DNA of 64,000 bases from Pohlia nutans. Taxonomy: Eukaryota; Streptophyta; Bryopsida; Bryales; Mniaceae. Below, in pieces: positions 30,115 to 41,907 of the stretch (the first letter of the stretch is position 1; each line of letters opens with the position of its first letter). The DNA is taken from NCBI GenBank assembly GCA_022496805.1, contig CM040088.1:23667501-23731500 (forward strand), read 5' to 3'. The position numbers and the translations under genes are program-made. The notes under the pieces were generated by a model, which did no database searches, was not told the DNA's origin, and saw only the letters and a program-made list of their open reading frames with translations.

Positions 30115-31643
30115 AACTGTGGGTGTAAGGCTTGGCTGCCCGGAGGCGCAGGGCAGCCAAAATAAATGTTTTTCTGCCCGAAAAATCCGGGTAGCGAAAA
30201 AAAGTTTTTTTTTTTTGACCAGATCAACAGAAAATATTAACAGATTTCTGTTGATTATTGACCTGTACAACGCGACTGAATCAACAGAAAATATCAACGC
30301 TTCTCTGTTGATTTTGGACGCTGAGTTTTCTAGTAGTGCTAGTACATTCAATTACAAAGGTGACAGTAAGAAAGATAAATACATAACACTAAACCATTCC
30401 TAAACCATTGTGTTGTAACAACACATGCATTGCATATGAAAGGATGCACAATTTGAACTCATTGGTATTAAAGTTGTAGTAAATTATTGTATAAAGGGAT
30501 GCAAACTATGACATAACAATTCAATAGATACTCTCGAGAAGACCTAAATACAAAATTAAGCTCCAAAATCCCTAATTCAATTTCATAAATTCCTTTCAAT
30601 GTAGGTTTGAATGGAAAACATACCTTGTTTGGGAGGCCCAGAAAATGTCTCCTGCATCTCACCATAGAGGGTGATTAGGTGAATCACCCAGTGTTCCTTC
30701 CAGTGATGACTTCCTTCGTCTTCCACCACGTTATCTGTCTTCACCTTCTTTCTAGACACTCTCTTCTTCTTAGAAAGTGGTGCCGGCTCTCCTGTTTCCA
30801 ATAACGGCCGCTTATCTCCAAAATGGGGTTGCATCACAAAATTCATAAAAGGTCCAAGCCACATACCGTTAGGACTATGTGGAAATGGAAACGGTGGAAC
30901 TACCCACCAAAATTTCGAACAAATGAAGCCCAAGATTAGGCATTACTGTTCCCAACTTGGAAGTTTGAGTTTCCGTGCGGGTGGTTGCGAATCCATGGAA
31001 ATGAAAAGAAACAAATTGTAATGGAAGTGAACTCGGAAGTGAAGAGAAGCACCTCGTCAAAAGCACAAAGAACTAGAATATAGCAATGAAAGGGTTCGTA
31101 AAAGTTTCATGTGACGACAAACTGAACCTCAATTCCAAAACTTTGAGGGGAAAACCAGCGGCAGTTCGTCTTGAGGAAGCGCTTGACTTTTCAAAGCCAC
31201 GTTGTTCTTATCTCCCACTTGTGTAGCACCCATTGGAGGTGCGGCAGTTGTGCCCGACCAATCAAACCCTAAACCGAAGTTTAATTGCCTGTAGTAGAGT
31301 AAGCCCCTTAGTTTAAGAGTACGTAGTAATGTGCATATAGAGTAGCCCATACTATACGTTTGCCCTTCTTTTGTGTAGGGATGTCAATGTCCAGGCATTC
31401 TCAATCAAAGCTCACATTCCCTTACAAACTTCGGCATTTTGCTCGATAATAATCATTTGTTTAATATCATTTGCTATTGTCACTAATTTTCTTGCAGCAG
31501 GTAGGTAAGTCTGATCGACATTACAGTCATGTTACAACCTCTCTACCGGACTAGAAGCCCAAGTGGTTGCATGTGGTGTAAGATTTGAGTGGGGTCTCCT
31601 ATCACGCCATTTGAAGGTCTGAAGTGCTGAGAAGAATTTGATA

Positions 31644-32473
31644 TTAACCCTTTAGTGCCCAGGGTATTGTAGCTAGGAGCACTGGATTTCAGTGGATTTT
31701 TCCATTGTGATTGAGACTACCAGAAATAGAATGGATTAAATTATAAATTAGCCGTACAATTCTATTCTCAACTGGAGAGCACACATTTTATTAAAATTTG
31801 AGAATCATCCAATGGTGGGATTGGAAGATTATAGTATGTATTTGAACTGTATAATGCACGCTCAAAAATGAGATTTTGGGGGGTGTGTGACTTTAAAGTT
31901 AAATAGAGTGACTTTAAAGTTAAATAGAATTTGAGTTAAATTTTCAAAAATGAAAGTAAAGAAGTTCAGCAACGCCTTATATCAACACCTCTCCGTTGCA
32001 ATCTTTCATATTAAGAATAGACTCACATAATTATTGTGAATTTTATAAGTGAAAGTGACTTATCCATATACGGTTTAGGACAAAATTTTATACGTTGAAA
32101 ATTGACAGGAGTGGGTACATTAGTCAAGATCGGATTACACACACTAATAGAAGATGAATTAGAGAACACAATCCAAAAAAATAAAACAAGATAACAAACT
32201 TCCAAACACAAGAAATATTGCATAATACATGTGTTGTATTTGTAAGTATTTACTGTATTTTCAAGTATTTGCAGTATTTTTGCATTTTGTTGATAGGTAT
32301 TTTGATAGTTGTACAATTCCAAATTGAAAATTTCTTTTCCTGGAAGGTGTGTAATGTAAATGGGAAAATCTGAACTTCAAAACTGAAGTTCCAATTCTTC
32401 ACGGATTCTCTGCTATTTGCATTTCGGACATTGCAGTGACCATAATGTGGTCAGCTGGGCACTAAAGGGTTAA
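31644..32473. mobile_element. TTAA-ended non-autonomous element, 830 bp (intact relative of 303-1052)
   Basis: Ends TTAACCCTTTAGTGCCCAG and CTGGGCACTAAAGGGTTAA are a perfect 19-base inverted repeat including TTAA. The region 31750-32470 matches 355-1050. Because both termini agree, this is the reference copy for the family. Confidence 0.8.
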
Positions 32474-32678
32474 CCCAACTATGATCTCGTGGTACTCTCT
32501 AGCATGGTGTCAACCTTAGTGGGAGACAAGATTGTCTAAGTGCGTCTAGGGGTCACACAATTCCTTTTGTTTTTACGTCTTTTCACCTACATTCATGTCT
32601 AAAGTACATTGGGGTGAAAAGTCGTGACCAGTCTTCGTTCTTTCCTTTTTAGTGGGCCACAGATCACCTTGCAAACGC

Positions 32679-32830
32679 CATATTTGTCTAATTGGGACTT
32701 TCCACCATACTAGGACTCTTTGAAATCTACAATTCGTATAGATCGAATGGACAATTTCCCACTGAATCTATGCCAGTTGTAGATTTCAAAGAGCCCCAAT
32801 ATGGTGGAAAGTCCCAATTAAGCGAATATG
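32679..32830. other. Hairpin with 54-base arms and 44-base loop
   Basis: 32679-32732 and 32777-32830 are complementary at 48 of 54 positions, two of the mismatches being G:U wobbles on the plus strand. The core GGGACTTTCCACCATA and CTCTTTGAAATCTACAA pair perfectly. Size and pairing would suit a plant MIRNA precursor or a small foldback MITE. No transcription evidence. Confidence 0.55.
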
Positions 32831-33984
32831 ACCATTGCATGTTGTCCTCGCGTCCGACAAATGCAATTACATCTACCTAGAGATCAATACGAAGGTTGTG
32901 TACCTGGACACGAACAAATGCATCCTCCAAAAATACCCAACGTACCATCTATACCATAGGAAGGATTTCAACTTCAACAACCAATCTGATCATTGTCAAT
33001 GTCCACCCCAAGAAGTGTCTCACGGTGTCCAAAAAGAACACGGTTTTTCCAGACCCCTCGAATCATTCGGATTAGGGTACTTCGAACGATACATACGTAC
33101 ATAAGAGCATCTTCACTCCTACACGCTAGAGATGACTCACTGAAATTATTCATTTACATTTGAAGAGCCCTTACACTTACACTCCCCCACCCTTGCACGC
33201 CCCTCACACATCAAAAGTGCACATCAAATAGTCAATGGATCAATCACAAGTAGAATGTGGGGATATAGTCAACTAAATAGTGATTTGAAGGGCCATTTCT
33301 TAACACGCTAGGATTGAGAGTCAAGAAGCATTTTTGAAGGGCCGTTGGCACTTTTCATCTAGTTTTGGAGTGTGAGAGACTCTGGGAGGGCTGCGTTGGA
33401 GCTGCTCTAAGCAAGACATTAGCCCCATTGCTTCTCCAAGCGCATCTCAAGGGTCCAGAGATATTGAAGGATATTGTTAACTTAGCCATAATGACCTTTC
33501 TAGGGGCGTGCAATTATATAAGTTCATGCAAAATATTTGAAGACTTAAGTAACCCTTTGAATCAAGAGTTGGTACATGAACTGATATTGCGTTAGGAATT
33601 TTGTTTTATTATTTATTCAACTTGCCATATATTGATGGATTGTATATTCTTTTTAAATGTTACAAAAGAGTTTTTGATTTCCTAGATCCATCTAATTCCT
33701 TGAAATTAATTTGTATACTTCTGCATTTGTTGCACTTCTGTTTTCCACTTAGAGAAGTCACTTCCAAATATTACGGAACAGCCTGCAAAAAAATAGAACC
33801 AAATAAATCTTTGAAGATAAATTTTATAAAAAAATTACATTAATATATGATGCTCAAATTTATTACAAGAATAAAAATGAAAATATTCTTAAAATATTAT
33901 TAATTTTACTGAGAATTACTTTTATTTTTTAGGATACTTTTAAATACCCTTTTTTCACACATGATATTCAAGAGATACAAAGAG
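32831..33984. other. Intergenic region, nothing supported
   Basis: Mixed-composition DNA to about 33600, then AT-rich. Short open frames (76-89 codons) are not recognised. Confidence 0.4.
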
Positions 33985-34257
33985 TGATCTCCCCGAGGTT
34001 TTCTTGTCCCTTGAGGGCCCAAGTCCGTAAGGTTTGGTGTTTATGTAGTTCAAATCGCTCTCGATTGGCCAATGCTATCATGCCAATGTATGAGCGCTTT
34101 GACCGTTGCCGGTCAAAACGTCATATGTCCGGCCGAGGGTGGGTGTGCATAAATCTTCCAAGCAATGGACTCCTTTTTATCTAGGCAACTATGTGGGAAA
34201 ACTCTAAGCTCAAATGGCAAAAAACTAAACAAATTGACCAAAATGGAGGGTGTGTAT

Positions 34258-34915
34258 GAAAATTACAGCATACACACAAGATTCAAATAATCAATAGTGC
34301 ACACAAATTAGACTCCCAAGCCTTCACCTATCACCCTAGATACCAAGTATCATTAAATTGGGTAGAATTGGTGAATAAACCCTTCCAATTAGGGTTTTTG
34401 GACTTGTGCAAGAAAATTACAGCACACACCAAATGCTCAAATGAGGCAATAACAAACACTAATTTAGACTCACAAGTATTCACCAATCACCCTAGGTACC
34501 ACGTACCATTAAATTAGGTAAAATTGGTGAATAAACCCTTCCAATTAGGGTTTTTGGACTTGTGCAAGAAAATTACAGCACACAAAATCACCTAGAAATT
34601 GGCCTAAAGAGTGTGGGAATTGTCCCAATTGATCTCAATTCCACCTAAGTACTTGGTACTCAAAAACGGGGTTGAATTGGACCATTTCCAACCCTAAATG
34701 CCAAAAACTCACGCTACTCTAAAAATCACAGCGCACAAAATCACTTAGAAATTGGCCTAAAAAGTGTGGGGATTGTCCCAATTAGCCTCAATTCCCCCTA
34801 AGTACTTTAGTACTCAAAAACGGGGTTAAATTGGAGAATTGACACCTTCAAATGCCCAAATCTCACACTAACACAAAAATCACAGCACACTAACACTTCC
34901 CAAAATGAGCATCAA
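34258..34915 (+). repeat. Tandem repeat, about 155-bp unit, four to five copies
   Basis: Units begin with AAAATTACAGCACACA or AAATCACAGCACACA at about 34258, 34414, 34567, 34724 and 34877. Units 1-2 share AAACCCTTCCAATTAGGG; units 3-4 share AATTGGCCTAAARAGTGTGG and ACTCAAAAACGGGGTT. They are diverged but clearly in register. Confidence 0.75.
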
Positions 34916-35424
34916 AACCCACAAAAAACTGGAGTTTTTCACGAGACAAACCCTAGTATGAGATAATCACACAAATACACCACAAAATCATGGAATGTAA
35001 GGAGAATTGGAGGATTTTTGGGCAGCGCTTCCGCGTCGTGCCCAAATAACCCTAAATTCCAATCTATTCTTTTTCCCTTTACAACCACAATTGTACTAAT
35101 TTATCACAAGAGTTGGCACGAAAATCGGGTAGCACTTCTGCATCGTGCCTTCCAACCGTACTCAAATAACAATTCTAACACCTAAGTATTCAAAGAACAA
35201 CATAACAACACAAGGAAACTAACAAGAGCAATCTCCACATTCAATTTACTAACAAATGATGAGAGAAGTCCATGAATCAATCACACAAGAGTTTGGGCAA
35301 CAAAAATCACCAATGTATACTAGTAGAGTTCTCCTTAATCGTCCTAATTCTCACTAAGCCTAGGTAATTCAACAAACACTCAAAAAATGGATAAAAAGAA
35401 GGTAGGGAGGTGCTCCCTCCCTAT

Positions 35425-36530
35425 TATCACGCTGCCCCTGTAATATCACTGGTGAGGACCGCGGCCTCCCCTGTCAATCTCGTTTCAGGGGTTCGAATTC
35501 TCCCCAGCTGATTGCTGGAGTTGGATGATCCTCGCCGGGACTGATCTTCGAGGTCGCGCCTGGTTGTCTTGCGCTGCCGCCTTGCCGATGCTCCACAGCC
35601 GCCCTTGATCAAGTCGCCGCTGCAGTCGAGCTCCCGGGTCGCCGAAGTTGATCTCCACGCTGCCGTCGTCGTCTCCTCTTTGTGCAAGAGCGGCAGGTTC
35701 AAAACCCCAACTCCTCGCTGCTCGTCTTGTCGATTCCGGTCGTCGTTTTCCCCCGCCTTGACTGCTGATTCCGCCCTGTCGAGGATCCCCACGCTGATTG
35801 CACGCCGGCTCCCCTTCACCTGCCTTCGGTGCTCCTCGTCGAATGCTGGCTCGACCCCTTGAGCTCCTGGCCTTGATCCCGTCGTTGGTCTTCGTTACTT
35901 GGTCCGTTGATGTTGACCTGAATTCCGCTGCAGCCTTGCAGTTGCGCCCTCGTTGCAGCAGCGGTCCCGTCCTCTTCGTTGAAGCTCGTGGACTCCAGAG
36001 TCGATGACGCCCCGATTCTTCAAGCGCCGTGTCTTGGCCGTCGTCGATCTTCCGCACACCTCCGATTCCTCCTGCGATGCTGGTCCTGCCGATGGCGCCC
36101 CCAAAGCTGGTTGTCTTCCTTGCCGGCACCTTGAAGCCCTCCGGTCCTGCTGCAGTCGCCCTTGGCCACCCTCAGTTGCCCCGTTGCCAACGCTGATTCC
36201 CTTCTGGTTTCCCTTCTCGATTCTGTATAATCGGCTGCTGGACCAATGACGCCCCCAAGCTGGCCTGTCCTCTAATCTCACAATCCTTCACTAACTCCCT
36301 TCCTCTACCAGGCTCTGCTCTTCCAAAAACCTTTTGTCTTTTTCTAGATTCAACTCTCAGCCAAGCTCCTACACTGATTTTTTCATGATTCTTCCAAACT
36401 CTTCTTCCAAAAAACACCCACACAACCAACAATCAATCCAATCTTCCACTAATGCACCTAACCACACAAAATCTTCTAATTTTTTCCTACCTTCAGTCTC
36501 CAGATCTAGAATTCTCTAACGGCGCTCACA
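35425..36530. other. GC-rich block, possibly a captured gene fragment
   Basis: Base composition changes abruptly to GC-rich, with a C/T-rich plus strand. Long overlapping open frames exist on both strands (minus 35485-36129, 214 codons, Arg/Gly/Ala-rich; plus 35569-35862), but all look composition-driven and match nothing I recognise. It could be gene DNA captured by the surrounding element or the internal region of a degraded retroelement. Confidence 0.35.
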
Positions 36531-36714
36531 CACACTAACTGGGCCAAAAAATCGACAGGGGTGGGATTCAAAATCCCACCCCAAAAGCTACATCCATCCT
36601 AAAGGTTCATCCACGGACTATCATCCATGGAACCCTAGCTAAACACCCACTAAACTCCTCTAAACTCCTAGAGAACCGGGAGTTGCCCAATACAAAAGCC
36701 TAAGAGGGTGATAA

Positions 36715-37340
36715 CTCCAATTAGACTAATAGATAAAATAATAGACTAACTAATCAACTAAATAATCGAATAAAAGAATAGACTAAAAGGTAGGGTAAAT
36801 AATAAACTAGAAAGGTAATAAAAGTAAACGGCTAAATGATAGACCAAAATAATGAATCAAATAATAGACTAAATAAATAGGCTAAAAAACATAGAATAAA
36901 TAATAGGCTAAATTAATGGAATAAATAATAGGATAAAGAGATAGAATAAATCGTAGGCTAAAAGGATAGAATAAATAGTAGGCTAAAATAATAGAATAAA
37001 TAATCGGCTAAAAAGATAGCATACGAGGATAGGATAGAATAATAGAATAAAACAATAGACCAAGGAATAGATAAACGAATGGGCTAAAAGGATAACTCGA
37101 ATAATAAACTAAAATAGCGAACTAAATAGTACGCTAAATCCTATACGAAAATAATAGACCGAAGTAATGAGCTAAAACAATAGACTAAAATAATAGGCGA
37201 AATAAAAGATTAAACTAATAATCCAAAAGAATAGAGCGAAATAAACTAATGGACTAATCAATTAGACTAAGGAATGGATTAGAACAATAGGCCACAATAA
37301 TAGATTCAAACAATAGAATAAAATACTAGGGCAAATGGCT
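36715..37340. repeat. Short-period AT-rich satellite (AATAGACTAAA-type)
   Basis: About 620 bases made almost entirely of variants of ATAATAGACTAAA / AATAGGCTAAA / AATAGAATAAA, period about 10-14, poor in T-C and with frequent stops in all frames. The sharp start and end suggest local expansion inside the composite region. Confidence 0.8.
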
Positions 37341-37669
37341 CAAACGCCCAAAATCCCACGGTTAAATAGTTAGGAATAAATAAATACCCAAAATTACCTA
37401 GACAAAAGGGAATCCTAAAATTGGGCAATCAAAACTAAATCAAATGCACACAAAACCGGGAATTAGTCTAATCGGCTAAAATGTCCCGGTTAGAACAATA
37501 CAAAATACAAAATACATCAAAATCATAGCGGTAACGGTTTACTAACAAAGTGGACCGTCTCGACGGTTCACACAATGCTATCATACCAATGCTATCATGC
37601 CAATGCTATTATGCCAATGCTTCCATCACATGAGCAGAGACCAAGACTTTCTCGGGGAGGAGGGAGGTG

Positions 37670-38225
37670 TTAACCCTCAAACGTCCACACTACATTTACC
37701 TGGTCAAACCTCATCAATTTCTCACATTTTAAAATGTATTATATTTTGTCGGTATTTTTCTCATGTGATTTATTCTTAAACCAATTTACACTGATATTTT
37801 CATAATTATTTAAATGAAAATGAATTTTATAAAAAAAATCAAAGTTTTTCTCTTGTAATAGACATAGTAATTACAAAAATGCTTAGAATAGTATATATTT
37901 TTTAGGAAAAATGAAAACAATACTGATGAACAACAAGGTGTAGCTGGCATACTTCTTGAGCTTACATAAAAAGAAATTCAATTCAAAAACATTTTCTGCA
38001 GTGTATATTGGAATTTTAAGGCTTTGAGCTTTAAAGTGTTGTAAAAAATGCAATTTTAACAATTTTGAAGAACCTTAAATTGGATTAGAAAGTAGAAGAT
38101 AGCTCCCATGCTTCCTTAGTTAAGACCATTTTCATTTGAAATTAAGAACTAGGTGAAAATCGGCGTTTGACTAAAAAAATGATTTAACATGGTCCCATAG
38201 GGCTCCTTGCATGCTTAAGGGTTAA
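37670..38225. mobile_element. TTAA-ended element, family A, copy 1 (556 bp)
   Basis: Ends TTAACCCTCAAACGTCCAC and GCATGCTTAAGGGTTAA. Along its length it is the reverse complement of 53685-54239. No coding capacity. Confidence 0.7.
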
Positions 38226-38768
38226 TCTGTACCTCGCTATGGATGACACCTTAGCGATGTATTATATGAAATGAGGCATAAAAATTTCACAAATCATCCC
38301 TTTTCTAATTGGACCACATGTGCATGAAGCTAACTTCCCATAGAATCTACAATAAAAATTCCACACTGCAAAAAGTGCATGACGGATGAGAAATTATGGA
38401 TGAAATCTGTACATCGTCCAAAAAATGGACGCTCAGGCAGTTAGGGGTTAAGAAACCCAAAAATTTCAAAGAATCATCATGTTTAAGAGTATCTCATTTC
38501 AAATTCATTCCAACAAATTTTACTCAAAAAATATTAAAATATTGTTTGTAATCGAATTTAGAAGGAGTTTTTAATTTTAACTTTCAAATTATATAATTAA
38601 ATATTGGTGATAGTAGTAGTGAATCAAACCGTACGGATGGAATCTAAAATTCAAAATCTAGAACTTTCATTTGTATATCAATTCCAAAATATTCTTCTAA
38701 ATAGTAGTTTATGATGATTTTATTCAAATTGTCAATTCCAGGGACACCTTGGTACGTTTAGGGGTTAA
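38222..38768. mobile_element. Composite of two half-elements of TTAA family B
   Basis: 38255-38451 matches the CAGGCAGTTAGGGGTTAA half of family B (compare 56040-56240). 38448-38768 resembles the other half, ending GTTTAGGGGTTAA. A third TTAA lies in the middle (38448-38451). The normal half order is changed, pointing to insertion-deletion or recombination between copies. The right TTAA coincides with the start of segmental copy 2. Confidence 0.55.
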
Positions 38769-41700
38769 TTGTGGCGTGGGCTTACGAAATATACATAAGC
38801 TTAGGGTATTACTTTGTTCAATATTGTAAACATACATTGCCCATTTTTAATGTGATAAAAATTGTAAATTTACATATAGGGCCATCCACTCAAACTTGGT
38901 ATTTAGGAAGGGTTTATAGAATGCGTAGAGAAATCACTAATAGGTGGGTTGAATATAGAGAACCAATTGATTTGTTGGATCTGGACCATCTCATATGGAG
39001 ATTGGATTGTATCGGTACAAAAATGATCATGATCACTATGGACTTATGACTTGACAGATCATATTATGGTAGACTTAGAAACTATTATTGCACTAACTTC
39101 AGTAACTTTTGTAGTAAGAAAAATCTTGTATGAGTTACATCCTACAGATGAAAAAGTATTTAATGATTTTATCAATGATAAATAAGTACCTTTGTAGTGA
39201 AAAAAATTTAGGCCTATTTACTAGGCCATGTTTTTTATTGTATACATATGTTAGGCTTTTCTTTTTTAATTTACTTTGGACATGCATACATACATTAGGC
39301 TTCTATTTTGTTATATGTATGTATGTATATCATTTTTTTACTGAAAGAAAAACTGTATATAGGGGTATTAATTTGGAGGTGACGCACGCACGTTATACTT
39401 CGCTTTTAACACTAAGTGCACCCCCCAGAAAACTCACAGTATGACATAGTCTTGAATGTGGGCTGCAAGAATCATATTAACAACTTTAATCAATTAATAA
39501 CAATTTTTTTTTGTACTTCTATATAGTATTCTACTTGAAGCAAGTGAAGCTATATTAAAATCATGCTTTTTACAATAAGATTTGTAATCTAACCTATGTT
39601 GAAGAGAAAAATTTCACAAATTTATAATGTGACATTCCTTATAGGGCACCCCAAGTATACTTGTACCCATTTCTTGTAAAGAAATTTTCCAATTTTTTAA
39701 TTTATTTGACATGAGATGTTGACGGATGCACTACAATATCCCGTATGGAACCACGTGAGTGAACAAAAGGGGTATTAATTGTGGGGTGGGCTTACAAAAT
39801 ATACATAAGTTTAGGGTATTACTTTGTTCAATATCGTAAATATACATAGCCCGTTTTTAATGTGATAAGAATTGTAAATTTACATATAGGACCATTCTCT
39901 TATAACATGTAGGTAGGAAGTGACCCTTAGGCCTCTTCATTGAAAAATTTTAAAAAAGAGGAAGCCTAAGCAAATCAAAAGCATTGACCACTAAAACTTG
40001 GTATATAGGAAGGGTTTATAGAATGTGTAGAAAAATTGCTAATAGGTGAGTTGAATATAGAGAACCAGTTGATTTGTTGGATCGACCGTCTCATATGGAA
40101 ATTGGATTGTGTTGGTACCAAAAAGATCATGGATCACTATGGACTTATGACTTGACAAATCATATTATGGTAGACTTAGAAACTATTATTGCACTAGCTC
40201 CAGTAACTTTTGTAGTAGAAAAAACTTGTATGAGTTACATCCTACAAATGAAAAGTGTTTAATGATTTTATCAATAATAAATAAGTACCTTTGTAGTGAA
40301 AAAATTTCAGACCTATATTTTAGGCCATGTTTTTCATTGTATACATATGTTGGGCTTTTGCTTTTTAAATTCACTTTGAACATGCATACATACATTAGGC
40401 TTCTTTTTATATATATATATATATATTTATCTATATTAATATTTAATGGAAGAAAATTTGTATATAGGGGTATTAATTTGGAAGTGACGCACGCATGTTA
40501 TTCCTGGCATTCAACACTAAATACACCCCCCGGAGACAAATCGGTACAGTAGTTAGATTTTTGAAAAAATAATCAAACCTTCTTGGATGTGCAGACTAAG
40601 TCAAAACCTATTGTGATACACATGTACCAAAAGCCCGAGACAAACTTAGACTTAAGGTCATGACTAGGTTTTGTAATAGAGGATTATAGAGATTATTAAG
40701 GTATCGCCATGTTTTCAAATCCGCCCGAATCATGTTTTGATGGTGTACATTCAAAACCAAAAATGTCTACCATCAGTACATGAGGGTGGAATTGGAAACA
40801 TGGTCGTAATAGGTTGGTATACCTTAACCCTTAACATACTTGATACAATGGTACTTGATTGCAGAGATTGAGACACTAGGGGGTGTCAGTGCATGCTTGT
40901 GAGGCAAGACATTGGGACGCAGTTCCTACATGGTGCATCCCGTAATCTACACTTACAATGGCGAGATTCTCACCAAAAGGATTACCTTCTATCGGCGAAT
41001 TGATATTGCAAGGTTACCATTGTCCTTAAAAAAGACAAGGGCTAGTCCTCAAAGGCTTGTTGCAAAAGCACAGACAAAAGTTAGGACAAATACTTACACT
41101 CCAACACCCCCTAGTCCCCTACTGTCTATGTCTATTTATGTGTAAGTTTTGTTAATGAAATCAATTTCTAAAAGAAAATCATAAATAAGTAAGTTGCAAA
41201 GTCTATAGACATTGAGTTTGTCTCATAACATTCTTGAAAGGAACTGCAAACACTTTTTGCCCATGGACCTGACCCAAGGAAGACGTTGTGATGAGTTATG
41301 AATCATCAAACACCACTAGTAATTCAAAAACCTGGTATTATATCCACTGTACATTAGGGCCTAACCCAATCATGAACTCGAACCTAGTTGACAAGTAATT
41401 GGGTCAATGATTGTAAGGATGATAAAGATGGATGACTGATATTTGAAGTGTTCGAACCCAAGTTGTGTTAAGAAAAACCTCCGCTCAATTTCCTTGCGCC
41501 GGCTGAAGATTTTGGCACCAAATTTGTGCTAATGTATGTAGACCGTTACATAGTTTGAGGAGAAGTTTGGGCCTTAGTGTAAAGACCTTCGGTCCAATTT
41601 ACCAAATTCAAGCGATCTTATTGGTTGAAATTTGTCAAGTTTGGGTCGGATCAACAATCGGGCCCTAATATATGTGGGCCTTAGAGCTATCATTGGATAT

Positions 41701-41784
41701 GCCAATTATTAAACACTTTTGATTACTGGATAGTTCACCGGATTGTGCTTGCACCAAAACATGTTGTCAACCATCAGGAAAGTA

Positions 41785-41907
41785 CACTAGTAGAAAAGGT
41801 GGTATTGCCGAGGGAGTTGCCGAGGCATATGGTGCTCAATTCCACGCATGCATAGCAGTGATTTTGCTTGGGCATCTCCGTGGAGAGCGCCACCTTTTCT
41901 ACTAGTG
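41785..41907. mobile_element. 123-bp mini-CACTA-like element, segmental copy 2
   Basis: Same ends and length as 11684-11806, with a few internal substitutions; it was therefore present before duplication. Confidence 0.6.

Larger units (their letters stand above)
28534..30338. mobile_element. Non-autonomous CACTA element, 1805 bp, with 3-bp target duplication
   Basis: Both ends are CACTACTAGAAAA (13-bp terminal inverted repeats), and CTA occurs immediately outside each end (28531-28533 and 30339-30341). Subterminal regions carry repeated TCAACAGAAAA motifs, typical for CACTA. Nothing inside codes for a transposase. Inside are a TTAA-ended element (29057-29595), a foldback (29633-29990), and a tRNA-like segment followed by a GGCTGCCC...GGGCAGCC palindrome near 30130. 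Confidence 0.85.
28061..30933 (-). pseudogene. Myb/SANT-like DNA-binding protein gene, interrupted by a CACTA element and an in-frame stop
   Basis: Two exons can be joined: 30933-30624 (ends CCCAAACAAG before GTATGT) and 28530-28061. The combined 780 nt stay in frame (259 residues plus stop). Residues 84-160 form a Myb/SANT-like domain of the type found in plant and Harbinger-associated proteins: HHWKEHWVIHLI, GEMQETFSGPPKQG, then ACRKKWRTIYDAYKEDKACN. The second half is a Lys/Glu/Met-rich helix ending in MKALIEKL. A TGA at 28391-28393 interrupts the frame after NLN and just before ESNRSEKCKWY, so the product would be truncated unless the stop is bypassed. The intron is filled by the CACTA element at 28534-30338, and the acceptor AG falls inside its target duplication. 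ATG 30933 is the longest start; an internal ATG 69 bases further in (GMWLGPF) is an alternative. Confidence 0.7.
33985..37667. mobile_element. Candidate composite element with imperfect inverted ends
   Basis: CTCCCCGAGgttttCTTG near 33990 and its approximate complement CAAGactttCTCGGGGAG near 37645 face each other, and CAATGCTATCATGCCAATG motifs occur just inside both ends (once at 34070; three times at 37573-37620). Between them lie three compositionally distinct blocks, described separately. There is no transposase or reverse transcriptase and no clean target duplication, so the element assignment is tentative. Confidence 0.35.

Noticed and set aside
35485..36129. 214-codon Arg/Gly-rich minus-strand frame in the GC-rich block
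   Set aside because: Overlapping long frames exist on both strands, as expected from low stop density in GC-rich DNA; no domain recognised.
36715..37340. CRISPR-like or coding repeat
   Set aside because: Period is irregular, no spacers of constant length, stops in all frames; it is an AT-rich satellite.
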